A DNA stretch of 64,000 nt from an uncultured Clostridia bacterium (GTDB lineage Bacteria; Bacillota; Clostridia; Lachnospirales; Anaerotignaceae): positions 1 through 64,000 of the forward strand of contig CAJUJJ010000003.1 in NCBI GenBank assembly GCA_910586765.1. Direction: 5' to 3'. Each line of letters starts with the position of its first letter. Position 1 is the stretch's first letter. Under the pieces are notes generated by a model, which saw only the letters and a list, made by a program, of their open reading frames with translations, searched no databases and was not told the DNA's origin. Below, one piece after another: positions 24,446-32,708 of the stretch. The position numbers and the translations under genes are program-made.

Positions 24446-25747
24446 ATGTTTAGAAATATGGCTAGTTTGGTATTAGAATCTGAAACAATCAGTCATATAG
24501 GCAAAATTGAAAATATTGTTGGTATGGGCATAGAAGCCTCTGGTGGAAAGGCGAGTATGGGTGACATTAGCCTGATATATAATGAAGGAAGTAATAAACA
24601 GATACCAGCAGAAATTGTAGGATTTAAAGATGAAAAAATATTTCTGATGCCATATGATAATATGAGTGGCATAGCAGTAGGAAGTTTTGTAAGAAATACA
24701 AAACAAAGATTGAGAATACCTGTTGGTGATTTTTTAAGAGGTAGAGCAATAGATGCTATGGGAAATCCTATAGATGGAAAGGGAGCTTTTAAGGCAGAAG
24801 AATATTATACAGTAGAAAATTCGTACATAAATCCGTTAGATAGACCACCTATTACAGAAAAAATAGAATTTGGAGTAAAAGCCATTGATGGCACATTAAC
24901 AATAGGAAAAGGACAAAGAATTGGGATATTTGCAGGTAGTGGTGTTGGAAAAAGTACATTGCTAGGTATGATAGCAAAAAATGTAAAGGCAGATATTAAC
25001 GTCATTGCTTTAGTAGGGGAACGTGGTAGAGAAGTTGTGGAATTTATGGAAAGAGATTTGGGTGAGGAAGGTATGAAGCGTTCTGTACTCATCATTGCCA
25101 CAAGTGACCAACCTGCTATGCTGAGAATGAAATGTCCTTTGGTAGCAACAACAATCGCAGAATATTTTAAAGACCAAGGAAATGACGTGCTTTTGATGAT
25201 GGACTCGCTAACACGTTTTGCTATGGCACAGAGAGAAATTGGACTTGCTGTAGGAGAACCGCCTGTAGCAAGGGGATATACGCCTTCTATATATGCAGAA
25301 CTGCCAAAATTGCTGGAAAGAAGCGGTAATTTTAAAAAAGGTTCTATTACAGGAGTGTATACTGTTTTGGTTGAAGGTGATGATACCAATGAGCCTATTG
25401 CCGATACAGTAAGAGGTATATTAGATGGTCATATTGTGTTAACAAGAAAACTAGCAAATAGCAATCATTTTCCTGCAATAGATGTAAATGCAAGTATTTC
25501 TCGTTTGATGAGTAGTATTGTTTCACCAAAACATAAAGAATTAAATTCAAAAATGAGAGATATTATGAGCGTATATGATAAAAATGCTGACTTGATTTCT
25601 ATTGGTGCATATAAAGCAGGTACAAATGCACAAGTAGATTATGCTATTTCCAAAATAGATAAAATAAATAATTTTTTAAAACAGAGCACAACAGATAAAT
25701 TTTCATATGATGAAGTAGTAGAACAAATGGAAAAAATTCTAAAATAA
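24446..25747 (+). CDS. fliI: Flagellum-specific export ATPase FliI
   Basis: 433 aa. Walker A GIFAGSGVGKSTLLGMIAKN (about 158-177), the GERGREVVEF block, Walker B region DVLLMMDSLTRFAMAQREIG and AVGEPPVARGYTPSIYAELP are all canonical for FliI/SctN hexameric ATPases. The start is the ATG at 24446, 7 nt after GGAGG; a GTG at 24440 falls in the ribosome site. It energises loading and unfolding of export substrates with FliH and FliJ. 27 nt to fliJ. Confidence 0.96.
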   Translation: MFRNMASLVLESETISHIGKIENIVGMGIEASGGKASMGDISLIYNEGSNKQIPAEIVGFKDEKIFLMPYDNMSGIAVGSFVRNTKQRLRIPVGDFLRGRAIDAMGNPIDGKGAFKAEEYYTVENSYINPLDRPPITEKIEFGVKAIDGTLTIGKGQRIGIFAGSGVGKSTLLGMIAKNVKADINVIALVGERGREVVEFMERDLGEEGMKRSVLIIATSDQPAMLRMKCPLVATTIAEYFKDQGNDVLLMMDSLTRFAMAQREIGLAVGEPPVARGYTPSIYAELPKLLERSGNFKKGSITGVYTVLVEGDDTNEPIADTVRGILDGHIVLTRKLANSNHFPAIDVNASISRLMSSIVSPKHKELNSKMRDIMSVYDKNADLISIGAYKAGTNAQVDYAISKIDKINNFLKQSTTDKFSYDEVVEQMEKILK

Positions 25748-25773
25748 TTTGAGGAGAGGAATGTAATGACATT

Positions 25774-26217
25774 ATGAAAAAATTTAATTTTACATTGGGG
25801 ACAGTATTAAATTATAAAAATCAAGTGTTAGACTCTTTAAAAAATGAACATGCAAAAATATTGGCTAGAATTAATGAGCAAGAAAAAGTAATACATAACT
25901 TGGAAGAAGAATATAAAAAGTGTAATAACGATTTTAACCAGAAAAAAATGGAAGGAATAACAATAATAGAATCCATAGGATTTGAAGCATATTTGAGAAA
26001 ATTAGAAGTTTCTATAAAACAAGAAGAAAAGAAATTAGCATTGATAAAAGTAGAAGAAGAAAATAAAAGAATGGAAGTTGTTGCAGCAAAACAAGATACT
26101 TCATCATTGGAAAAGCTGAAAGAAAAGAAATTAGAAATCTATCATAAAGAAGAGCAAAAAGCAGAAGAAGCATTAGTGGAAGAATTTGTTTCATTCAGCC
26201 GTATTGCAGCAAAATAA
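25774..26217 (+). CDS. fliJ: Flagellar export chaperone/stalk protein FliJ
   Basis: 147 aa, nearly all coiled coil: FNFTLGTVLNYKNQVLDSLK at the N terminus is the FliJ start, followed by Glu/Lys heptads. It sits in the FliI hexamer and helps open the export gate. ATG at 25774, with GAGGAGAGG about 14 nt upstream, a long spacing. In B. subtilis a motE-type gene (ylxF) follows fliJ; here fliK follows directly. Confidence 0.9.
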   Translation: MKKFNFTLGTVLNYKNQVLDSLKNEHAKILARINEQEKVIHNLEEEYKKCNNDFNQKKMEGITIIESIGFEAYLRKLEVSIKQEEKKLALIKVEEENKRMEVVAAKQDTSSLEKLKEKKLEIYHKEEQKAEEALVEEFVSFSRIAAK

Positions 26218-26282
26218 TTTTGATAGTAATTCTATAAAGAATTTACTATATATATTATTTATTATTTTAAGGAGGTGAAGTT

Positions 26283-27554
26283 GTGGATACGAGCGTAAAA
26301 TTAAATGACTTTGTAACAATGCAGGGGCAAGTATCAGCGACAAGAGTGAATGGTTCTGACTATAAAAATGAGGCATTTTATGGCTTCATGCAGCAGACAG
26401 CACAAACACAAAAAACAAGTAATAATGATACTGCTACAAAATCAAAACCTAAAAAAGACACTGCTTCAAAAGATACTGCAAAAGAAGATAGTGTTGATAA
26501 AAAAGAAGATGTTACAAAGCCAGAAAAACAACAAGAAGAAGAAACAAACAGCAAAGATGTAAAAGAAGTAAAAGACAATATGATGCAGCAAGTAGATTTA
26601 GCAATGTTTGCAGCAGCAGTAAACACAAATATTGTACCAGTAGAAAATCAAGCAGAAAATGCTGTTGTAGAAACTCCTATTGTACAAACAGATGCAGTTC
26701 AAGCAACAACACAAATGAACGCTGATGTAACACAACAAACAGCAGTAGAAGGAAATGTAGTGCAACAAGCAAATGAAAATGGAGCAGAACAAGTAGTACA
26801 ACAAACAACTGTACAAACAGAAGAAGCGGTTGTGAAAGAAGTTCCAAAAGAAGTAGAAGTTGAAAAAGCTGTTGAAGTACAACCAAAACAAGAACAAAAA
26901 CAACAAACAGAAGCTGTAAAAGCAGATGTAAAAACAGAAACTGCAAAAGCAACAGAAGAAACAGTTGTAGTAAAAACAGAACAAACAACAACTGAAACAA
27001 AAACAGATACAGCACAAACAAATACTTCAGAAGAAGATGCAGACTTCTTTGAAGAAGAAATTCCTACTACAAATAGAAGAACATTTTCAGATGATGTTAT
27101 TAATATTAAAGTAGGAGAAAATGCTCAAATTTCAGGCGGAGAAGTAGCACAAAAAGTATCAGATAAAATGTTAGCAAAATTTGCACAGCACGAAAATGAA
27201 TTTGAGATACAACTTATGCCAAAAGAATTGGGCAAAATAGTAATTAAATTAGTTATGGAAAATGGTCAGGCACACGTGTCAATGTTTGCTGAAAATGCAA
27301 AAACAAGTAGCCTGCTTGCTGAAAAGGCAAGAGAAATTAGTTCTATTATAGAACAAAATACAGGAAATGAAACAAATGTTGAAGTAGTTGATAAAAAAGA
27401 AATGCAAGCACAAGACCAAAATAGAGAAGCAAAAGGCGATGGATTTGCAAGACAAAAAGAAGAACAGCAAAAACAACATCAACAAAGAATGCAGGCAGAA
27501 CAATCCGCAGATTTTATACAGCAAATGAGATTAGGATTGTGGAATATGGTGTAA
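26283..27554 (+). CDS. fliK: Flagellar hook-length control protein FliK
   Basis: 423 aa. GTG start with AAGGAGGTG. Residues 40-260 are a low-complexity Gln/Glu/Lys/Thr/Val-rich tether, which serves as the measuring arm and varies in all FliK. The conserved C-terminal Flg_hook domain (about 290-375) has EFEIQLMPKELGKIVIKLVM and NGQAHVSMFAENAKTSSLLA. It measures the hook and, through FlhB, switches export from hook to filament proteins. A Gln-rich C-terminal tail (EEQQKQHQQRMQAEQ) follows. 19 nt before flgD. Confidence 0.9.
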   Translation: MDTSVKLNDFVTMQGQVSATRVNGSDYKNEAFYGFMQQTAQTQKTSNNDTATKSKPKKDTASKDTAKEDSVDKKEDVTKPEKQQEEETNSKDVKEVKDNMMQQVDLAMFAAAVNTNIVPVENQAENAVVETPIVQTDAVQATTQMNADVTQQTAVEGNVVQQANENGAEQVVQQTTVQTEEAVVKEVPKEVEVEKAVEVQPKQEQKQQTEAVKADVKTETAKATEETVVVKTEQTTTETKTDTAQTNTSEEDADFFEEEIPTTNRRTFSDDVINIKVGENAQISGGEVAQKVSDKMLAKFAQHENEFEIQLMPKELGKIVIKLVMENGQAHVSMFAENAKTSSLLAEKAREISSIIEQNTGNETNVEVVDKKEMQAQDQNREAKGDGFARQKEEQQKQHQQRMQAEQSADFIQQMRLGLWNMV

Positions 27555-27573
27555 TAGAAAAGGAGGAATTGCT

Positions 27574-28119
27574 ATGGCAATAGATAGTGTTAGTGCTGCT
27601 TATAATAAGAAGGCAGAAGAAGCTTATAATAAAGCTGGCACATATAGTAAAACAACATTGGACTCAACAGACTTTTTAAAATTGATTGCAGCACAGTTAC
27701 AAAATCAGGATATGACAAATCCAATGAGTAATTCAGAAATGATGCAGCAGTTATCACAAATGTCATCTATACAGACAATGTCAGAATTAAAAGCATCTAT
27801 TGAAAATATGAATGATATTGCAGTTACAAACTATTCCGCATCATTGGTAGGGAAAGAAGTAACACTTGCAGTAGAAAATTCAAAGGGAGAATTAGAAACA
27901 AAGGTTGGTTTGATTACAGGAAGTGGATTGTATCAAGGAGAAACAGTTGTTTTTGTAGATGGAAAAGCATACAGTTTATCACAAATTATGGCGATTGGTA
28001 AAATTCCAGAAGATTTCATAAAAGATGAAACTGTAGATAAAGATGAAACTACAGACAAAGATGATACAACTACAGATGATAAAACAGATAATACAGAGGA
28101 AGTCAAACCAGAAGCATAA
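27574..28119 (+). CDS. flgD: Flagellar hook capping protein FlgD
   Basis: 181 aa. The N-terminal FlgD region STDFLKLIAAQLQNQDMTNP followed by MMQQLSQMSSIQTMSELKAS is diagnostic. A short beta domain (ASLVGKEVTLAVENSKGELE) follows. The last 35 residues are an Asp/Thr/Glu-rich repeat tail (DETVDKDETTDKDDTTTDDK). It caps the growing hook and helps FlgE polymerise. AAGGAGG site. Confidence 0.93.
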   Translation: MAIDSVSAAYNKKAEEAYNKAGTYSKTTLDSTDFLKLIAAQLQNQDMTNPMSNSEMMQQLSQMSSIQTMSELKASIENMNDIAVTNYSASLVGKEVTLAVENSKGELETKVGLITGSGLYQGETVVFVDGKAYSLSQIMAIGKIPEDFIKDETVDKDETTDKDDTTTDDKTDNTEEVKPEA

Positions 28120-28150
28120 GCTTACAGTAACAAGATAAGGGGAATGTTGT

Positions 28151-28531
28151 ATGGTTCAGAACGTAAATAATAATCAAGCAGTGAGTGGAATTAGAGGCTC
28201 CGAACTACAAAAAATACAGGCAGGTCAAAGAGGCGTAGGATTTGAGCAACTTTTGCAGGAAACAATACAACAAAAGCAAGAGGTACAGTTTTCGAAACAT
28301 GCTAAAGAAAGAATTGACCAGAGGGGCATAGAAGTAACGACAACTCTTATGAATGACTTAAATAATGCAGTAGCAAAAGCGAAACAAAAAGGAGCAAAAG
28401 ATGTTGTAATAATAGGCCCTAAAGAAGTGTTTATTGTAAATATTCCCAATAATATCGTTGTAACAACATTAAGCGGAGCTGAAATGAAAAATAATATTTT
28501 TACAAAAATAGATAGTGCTGTTATACTATAA
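28151..28531 (+). CDS. Flagellar operon protein (TIGR02530-type)
   Basis: 126 aa. Matches the small flagellar operon protein family found between flgD and flgE in Firmicutes: the core VQFSKHAKERIDQRGIEVTT, LMNDLNNAVAKAKQKGAKDVVIIGPKEVFIVNIPNNIVVTTL. The exact role is not established; position suggests hook assembly. ATG with AAGGGGA upstream. It is followed by a strong hairpin before flgE. Confidence 0.88.
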   Translation: MVQNVNNNQAVSGIRGSELQKIQAGQRGVGFEQLLQETIQQKQEVQFSKHAKERIDQRGIEVTTTLMNDLNNAVAKAKQKGAKDVVIIGPKEVFIVNIPNNIVVTTLSGAEMKNNIFTKIDSAVIL

Positions 28532-28555
28532 GCTGGACCATTTTATGGAGGCTAA

Positions 28556-28580
28556 GAGGGCAGATAGACTGTCTGCCCTC
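28556..28580 (+). other. Stable intercistronic hairpin upstream of flgE
   Basis: GAGGGCAGA and TCTGCCCTC form a perfect 9-bp stem with loop TAGACTG. No T-run follows, so it is unlikely to terminate. It may be an RNA processing or stability element for flgE mRNA. Confidence 0.6.
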
Positions 28581-28612
28581 AATGACAGCATAATTTTAGG
28601 AGGAAATAATAA

Positions 28613-29593
28613 ATGGTTAGATCAATGTATGCTGCAATAGCAGGTTTAAAAACACATCAATCAAAAATGGACGTTATAGGCAATAATATATCAAACTGTA
28701 ACACATATGGTTATAAATCATCTCGTGCAACATTCCAAGAAGCAATGTATACAACAACATCACACGCATCAGGTGGTACAGATAGTTTTGGTGGTACAAA
28801 TTCAGCACAGGTAGGTTATGGTTGTAGCTTGTCATCAATAGATAAACTTTTTGAAGGTAGTACACCAGCAGCAACAGGAAAGTCATCTGATGTTATGATT
28901 ATAGGTAGTACAGGTTTCTTTTTAGTAGGCAATAAATTACCAAGTGAAGATATACAAGGTGTCAATCCAAAACAGGGAGCAGCAGAAGATGGAGAACAGC
29001 TTGATATTACTTCTTTGCAACTAACGAGAGTAGGTGCTTTTGATAAAGACGAAGATGGATATATTGTAGATAGAAACGGTTATGTAGTATATGGTTTTGC
29101 ATATGGAGCAGATACCACATATCCATTGCCAGATGGAGCAGCAATAGATAAAACAAATCTGGTGCCATTAAAAGTGCCAACAATAGAAGGCGATACTGCT
29201 GGTGGTGGCGGTGTTAATGGTGGAGAAGAAGGAGAAGTGCCAAAAGTTGCCATTTCTATTGATAATACTGGTATGGTTACAGCAAAAATGCCAACAGGAG
29301 AAACATTTGCATTAGGTATTATTGCAGTAGCAAATGTTCCTAATCCAGGTGGTTTGGAAGCTAATGTCAATTCTTATTATACTATAGGAAACAATACTGG
29401 TGTAGTAGAAGCATTCCAACCTGGAGATGGAAATACAGGAAAATTGCAAACAGCTTGTTTGGAAATGGCAAATGTTGACATTGCAAATGAATTTGCAGAA
29501 ATGATTACAACACAAAGAGGTTTCCAAGCAAATACAAGAATTATCACAGTAACAGACCAAATGTTGGAAGAATTGGTTAATATGAAACGATAA
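28613..29593 (+). CDS. flgE: Flagellar hook protein FlgE
   Basis: 326 aa. N terminus VRSMYAAIAGLKTHQSKMDV IGNNISNCNTYGYKSSR is the hook D0 domain. The C terminus ACLEMANVDIANEFAEMITT QRGFQANTRIITVTDQMLEE is the matching D0 helix. A Gly-rich loop (EGDTAGGGGVNGGEEGE, about 200-212) interrupts the central domain. Shorter than enteric FlgE (about 400) but normal for Firmicutes. TAGGAGG site. It is flanked on both sides by strong hairpins, so its mRNA level may be set apart from that of its neighbours. Confidence 0.93.
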   Translation: MVRSMYAAIAGLKTHQSKMDVIGNNISNCNTYGYKSSRATFQEAMYTTTSHASGGTDSFGGTNSAQVGYGCSLSSIDKLFEGSTPAATGKSSDVMIIGSTGFFLVGNKLPSEDIQGVNPKQGAAEDGEQLDITSLQLTRVGAFDKDEDGYIVDRNGYVVYGFAYGADTTYPLPDGAAIDKTNLVPLKVPTIEGDTAGGGGVNGGEEGEVPKVAISIDNTGMVTAKMPTGETFALGIIAVANVPNPGGLEANVNSYYTIGNNTGVVEAFQPGDGNTGKLQTACLEMANVDIANEFAEMITTQRGFQANTRIITVTDQMLEELVNMKR

Positions 29594-29611
29594 TGATATA
29601 ATGTCTATAAA

Positions 29612-29643
29612 TAGCTAGAGTAGGAATTTTCCTACTCTGGCTA
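29612..29643 (+). other. Stable intercistronic hairpin downstream of flgE
   Basis: TAGCTAGAGTAGGAA pairs with TTCCTACTCTGGCTA (one G-T pair), a long stem with a tiny loop. A-rich rather than T-rich sequence follows, so it is not a classical terminator. Together with 28556-28580 it brackets flgE. Confidence 0.6.
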
Positions 29644-29676
29644 AATTATAAATATAAAAAAAGAGGGGGGCTTATT

Positions 29677-29910
29677 TTGATTAAGCTGACGAAATTAAAC
29701 AAAGAACCATTTATCATTAATTGTGGACAAATTGAAAGAATTGAATTAATTCCAGAGAGTAAAATTATTATGATGAATAAGGATTACTATGTAGTAAGAG
29801 AAAGTGCTGAAGAAATTGTACAAAAGATAATTGATTATAATGCGAAGATATATGAATGGCACCAAAAAATGAGTATAGAGCATAATGGTGAAGAAAATTT
29901 GTTGTGGTAA
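29677..29910 (+). CDS. flbD: Flagellar protein FlbD
   Basis: 77 aa. MIKLTKLNKEPFIINCGQIERIE and DYYVVRESAEEIVQKIIDYN match the small FlbD family located between flgE and motA/fliL in Firmicutes and spirochaetes. It is not the NtrC-type Caulobacter FlbD. In B. subtilis the equivalent (SwrD) affects motor torque. TTG start with GAGGGGGG 6 nt upstream. 24 nt before motA. Confidence 0.9.
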   Translation: MIKLTKLNKEPFIINCGQIERIELIPESKIIMMNKDYYVVRESAEEIVQKIIDYNAKIYEWHQKMSIEHNGEENLLW

Positions 29911-29934
29911 TAGAGGAATTAGCGGAGGCGTGTT

Positions 29935-30753
29935 ATGGACTTAACAACAATTATCGGTATAATAGTTGGTATTGCATTTATTGTTAATGGTATTGCTCTT
30001 GATACAAGCGAAGGCATTAAATATGTTATAGGTAATCTTGGAAACTTTGCAGACCCTCCTAGTGCAATTATCGTTGTAGGTGGTACGATTGCGGCTGTTG
30101 TTGCAAACTATTCTCCTAAACATTTAAAGGCGATACCAAAACATTTAAAAATTATGTTAGATGGTAAAAAATTTGACCCAATGGAATATATTGATACATT
30201 GGTAGATTTTGCACAAATTGCTAGAAAGAATGGACTTTTAGCTTTGGAAGAAAAAGCGAACCAAATAGATGACCCATTTTTTAAACAGGGCTTAATGTTG
30301 ATTGTAGATGCAACAGATGCAGATAGAGTAAAAGAAATGCTTAACAATGACCTAGACAATTTAGTAGCACGACATGATGAAGTTGTTGGAATGTATGAAA
30401 GGGCATCATCGACGGCACCAGCATTTGGTATGATAGGTACATTGGTTGGTTTGATTAATATGTTAAGAAGTATGAATTTAGAGGATAGTAGTGGTGCAGG
30501 AAGCTTGGGAGCAAGTATGTCTGTTGCTTTGGTAACAACATTTTATGGTTGTATATTAGCAAACTTGATATTTAATCCTATTGCAACAAAATTAAGAATA
30601 AGACATTCTGAAGAAGAATTATGTAAGACAATTATTATTGAAGGGGTATTATCTATACAAGCAGGTGAAAATCCTAAATTTTTAAAAGAGAAATTAATTT
30701 CTTTCTTGCCACAAGGACAAAGGGAAGCAGCGTCTGCGGAAGGCGGAGAATGA
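29935..30753 (+). CDS. motA: Flagellar stator protein MotA
   Basis: 272 aa. Four membrane segments: near 4-20 (IIGIIVGIAFIVNGIAL), 36-52 (SAIIVVGGTIAAVVANY), about 155-175 (APAFGMIGTLVGLINML) and about 190-210 (MSVALVTTFYGCILANL). The cytoplasmic loop between TM2 and TM3 carries charged residues for FliG. The MotA/TolQ/ExbB Pro-rich TM3-TM4 signature is intact. It forms the pentameric ring of the ion-driven stator with MotB. Confidence 0.95.
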   Translation: MDLTTIIGIIVGIAFIVNGIALDTSEGIKYVIGNLGNFADPPSAIIVVGGTIAAVVANYSPKHLKAIPKHLKIMLDGKKFDPMEYIDTLVDFAQIARKNGLLALEEKANQIDDPFFKQGLMLIVDATDADRVKEMLNNDLDNLVARHDEVVGMYERASSTAPAFGMIGTLVGLINMLRSMNLEDSSGAGSLGASMSVALVTTFYGCILANLIFNPIATKLRIRHSEEELCKTIIIEGVLSIQAGENPKFLKEKLISFLPQGQREAASAEGGE

Positions 30754-30827
30754 TAAAATATAGAAATTGAAGGAAAATGAGAAAATAAATCAATTTTAAA
30801 TAGATTAATTAGAGGTCAGGTGTTATA

Positions 30828-31640
30828 ATGGGCAGGAGGAAAAAAAGTAGCGGAGGCGGAGGAGCCAACTGGATGGATACCTATGGCGATATGGTAACGC
30901 TATTATTGTGCTTTTTTGTATTGTTATATTCTATGTCGGATATTGACAAAGAAAAATATGAAATTTTGGTAAAGGCTTTTAATCCAAGTGCAGCAGAAGT
31001 TTCTCAAATTGTAATCGACTCCAATGAACAACCAGGAGAAGACCCTCTGATATCTTCTGAGCAATCAGAACCAGTAGATGATTTTGATGAATTATTTTAT
31101 ACATTATCACAGTACATAGAACAAAATAATTTACAAAATGATATAGAGGTTTCAAAAGGAGATGGATTTGCATTTATTACATTTCATAATAACATATTTT
31201 TTGATGGAGATAGTTACGTTTTAAAACAAGAAGGCAAAGAAACACTTGATATATTAGCAGGTGCTTTAAATAATATTACAGATAATATTAAAGAAATATC
31301 TGTTTTGGGGCATACATCACAGGCGAGCCCAAATGTGCCAAATGAGCCAGTAAGCGATAGATTTTTGTCATCAAATAGAGCAACAGAGGTATTGTTGTAT
31401 TTGCAACAAAAGAATTTTATTGACCCTACAAAATTGGTAGCTTCTGGTTATGGGCAGTTCCGACCAATTAGTAAATTTGATACTGCGGAAGAAAGAGCAA
31501 GAAATAGACGTGTTGAAATATTGATTACGAAAACAGACGATGTAGAAAGAAGTTTGGAAGAATATTATGCAGAGTCAGAAAGTATAAAAGTAGAAACAAT
31601 ATTAGATAATCAACAAGAAGCTGCACAAAATACACAATAA
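30828..31640 (+). CDS. motB: Flagellar stator protein MotB
   Basis: 270 aa. The N terminus has a plug-like Gly stretch and a single TM, ANWMDTYGDMVTLLLCFFVL, with the ion-binding Asp at residue 21. The C-terminal OmpA-like peptidoglycan-binding domain (about 125-255) includes SSNRATEVLLYLQQKNFIDP and ASGYGQFRPI through RARNRRVEILI. Whether the stator uses H+ or Na+ cannot be read off confidently. It lies 74 nt after motA and directly before fliM; the fliL gene usual at this spot is missing. Confidence 0.95.
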   Translation: MGRRKKSSGGGGANWMDTYGDMVTLLLCFFVLLYSMSDIDKEKYEILVKAFNPSAAEVSQIVIDSNEQPGEDPLISSEQSEPVDDFDELFYTLSQYIEQNNLQNDIEVSKGDGFAFITFHNNIFFDGDSYVLKQEGKETLDILAGALNNITDNIKEISVLGHTSQASPNVPNEPVSDRFLSSNRATEVLLYLQQKNFIDPTKLVASGYGQFRPISKFDTAEERARNRRVEILITKTDDVERSLEEYYAESESIKVETILDNQQEAAQNTQ

Positions 31641-31675
31641 AAAAAATATTATAATAAGGAGAGGGGGGAAGGTAA

Positions 31676-32680
31676 ATGGCGGAAGCTTTATCTCAAAGCC
31701 AAATAGATGCACTGTTAAGTTCTATGGCAAGCGGAGGCTTTGAAGAAGAAAAAAAGGAAACTACCCCAGAAAAAAAATATAGAAAATATGATTTTTATAG
31801 TCCTAAGAAATTTACAAAGGATAAATTAAAGATATTAAGTAATATTTATGAAAACTATGCGAGACTATTAAATGCTAGAGTAAATGGTTTGCTTCGTATG
31901 AATAGTCAGGTGGAGATTGTCAGTGTAGAAGAACAAAGGTATTATGAATTTAGTAATGCCTTGAGAGAAAATGATATATTGACATTACTAAACGTCCATT
32001 TACCAAACGGGGCAGAGGAGATAGAAGAAGTACCAACCGTTGTATTTATGAATGCAGAAGTTATGTTGTTGATGATTGATAGAATGTTGGGAGCTTCTGG
32101 AGAGGAAGTGCCTAATATATCTCTTGATTATAAATATACAGATTTAGAATTAGCTTTGTATCGTGACATCATTTCACATTTTATACGTATTATGAAAGAT
32201 GGCTGGTTAAACTATTTAGATGATGTATCATTTGAGATACAAAAAATAGAAAGAAGCGGCAATATGATGCAAACAGTGGGTATGGACGAAACCATAGCTA
32301 TTGTAGTTTTAGATATTACGGTAGGCAAAATAACAGGACGAATGAATATTTGTATTCCTGAAACAATTTTAAGTGTTGTATTTAATCTAATTGATAATAG
32401 AAATAGTAATGCAGGTAGAAAAGGTAACATTGAGGATACAGCCGAAGAAATTATGGAGTGCATTAAGAGTTCTACATTAGAAATAAAGGCAGAGCTTGGT
32501 CAAGCCCAAGTAAATTTAAATGACATATATAATTTACATGTTGGGGATGTTATCAATCTAAACAAACCAAAAGATTCTGAAATCTATCTCTATATTGAAG
32601 ACCAGCCATGGTTTAAAGGAAAACTCGGTGTTCAAAATAAGAACATGGCGGTAAAAATCAGCGGAATATATGAAGAATAA
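31676..32680 (+). CDS. fliM: Flagellar motor switch protein FliM
   Basis: 334 aa. The N-terminal CheY-P-binding peptide LSQSQIDALLSS (residues 5-16), then the CheC-like middle domain (KYDFYSPKKFTKDKLKILSN IYENYARLL, near 40-70) and the C-terminal FliN-like domain (AELGQAQVNLNDIYNLHVGDVI). Length and blocks are standard. ATG with GAGAGGGGGG. It receives the chemotaxis signal in the C-ring. Confidence 0.96.
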   Translation: MAEALSQSQIDALLSSMASGGFEEEKKETTPEKKYRKYDFYSPKKFTKDKLKILSNIYENYARLLNARVNGLLRMNSQVEIVSVEEQRYYEFSNALRENDILTLLNVHLPNGAEEIEEVPTVVFMNAEVMLLMIDRMLGASGEEVPNISLDYKYTDLELALYRDIISHFIRIMKDGWLNYLDDVSFEIQKIERSGNMMQTVGMDETIAIVVLDITVGKITGRMNICIPETILSVVFNLIDNRNSNAGRKGNIEDTAEEIMECIKSSTLEIKAELGQAQVNLNDIYNLHVGDVINLNKPKDSEIYLYIEDQPWFKGKLGVQNKNMAVKISGIYEE

Positions 32681-32708
32681 ATGATTTATTGAAGGAGCGA
32701 GAAAAGAA

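Noticed and set aside
26598..27021. Long antisense ORFs over fliK rich in Leu, Cys and Phe
   Set aside because: They are reverse-strand shadows of the Gln/Glu/Val-rich low-complexity fliK tether, with no ribosome site.
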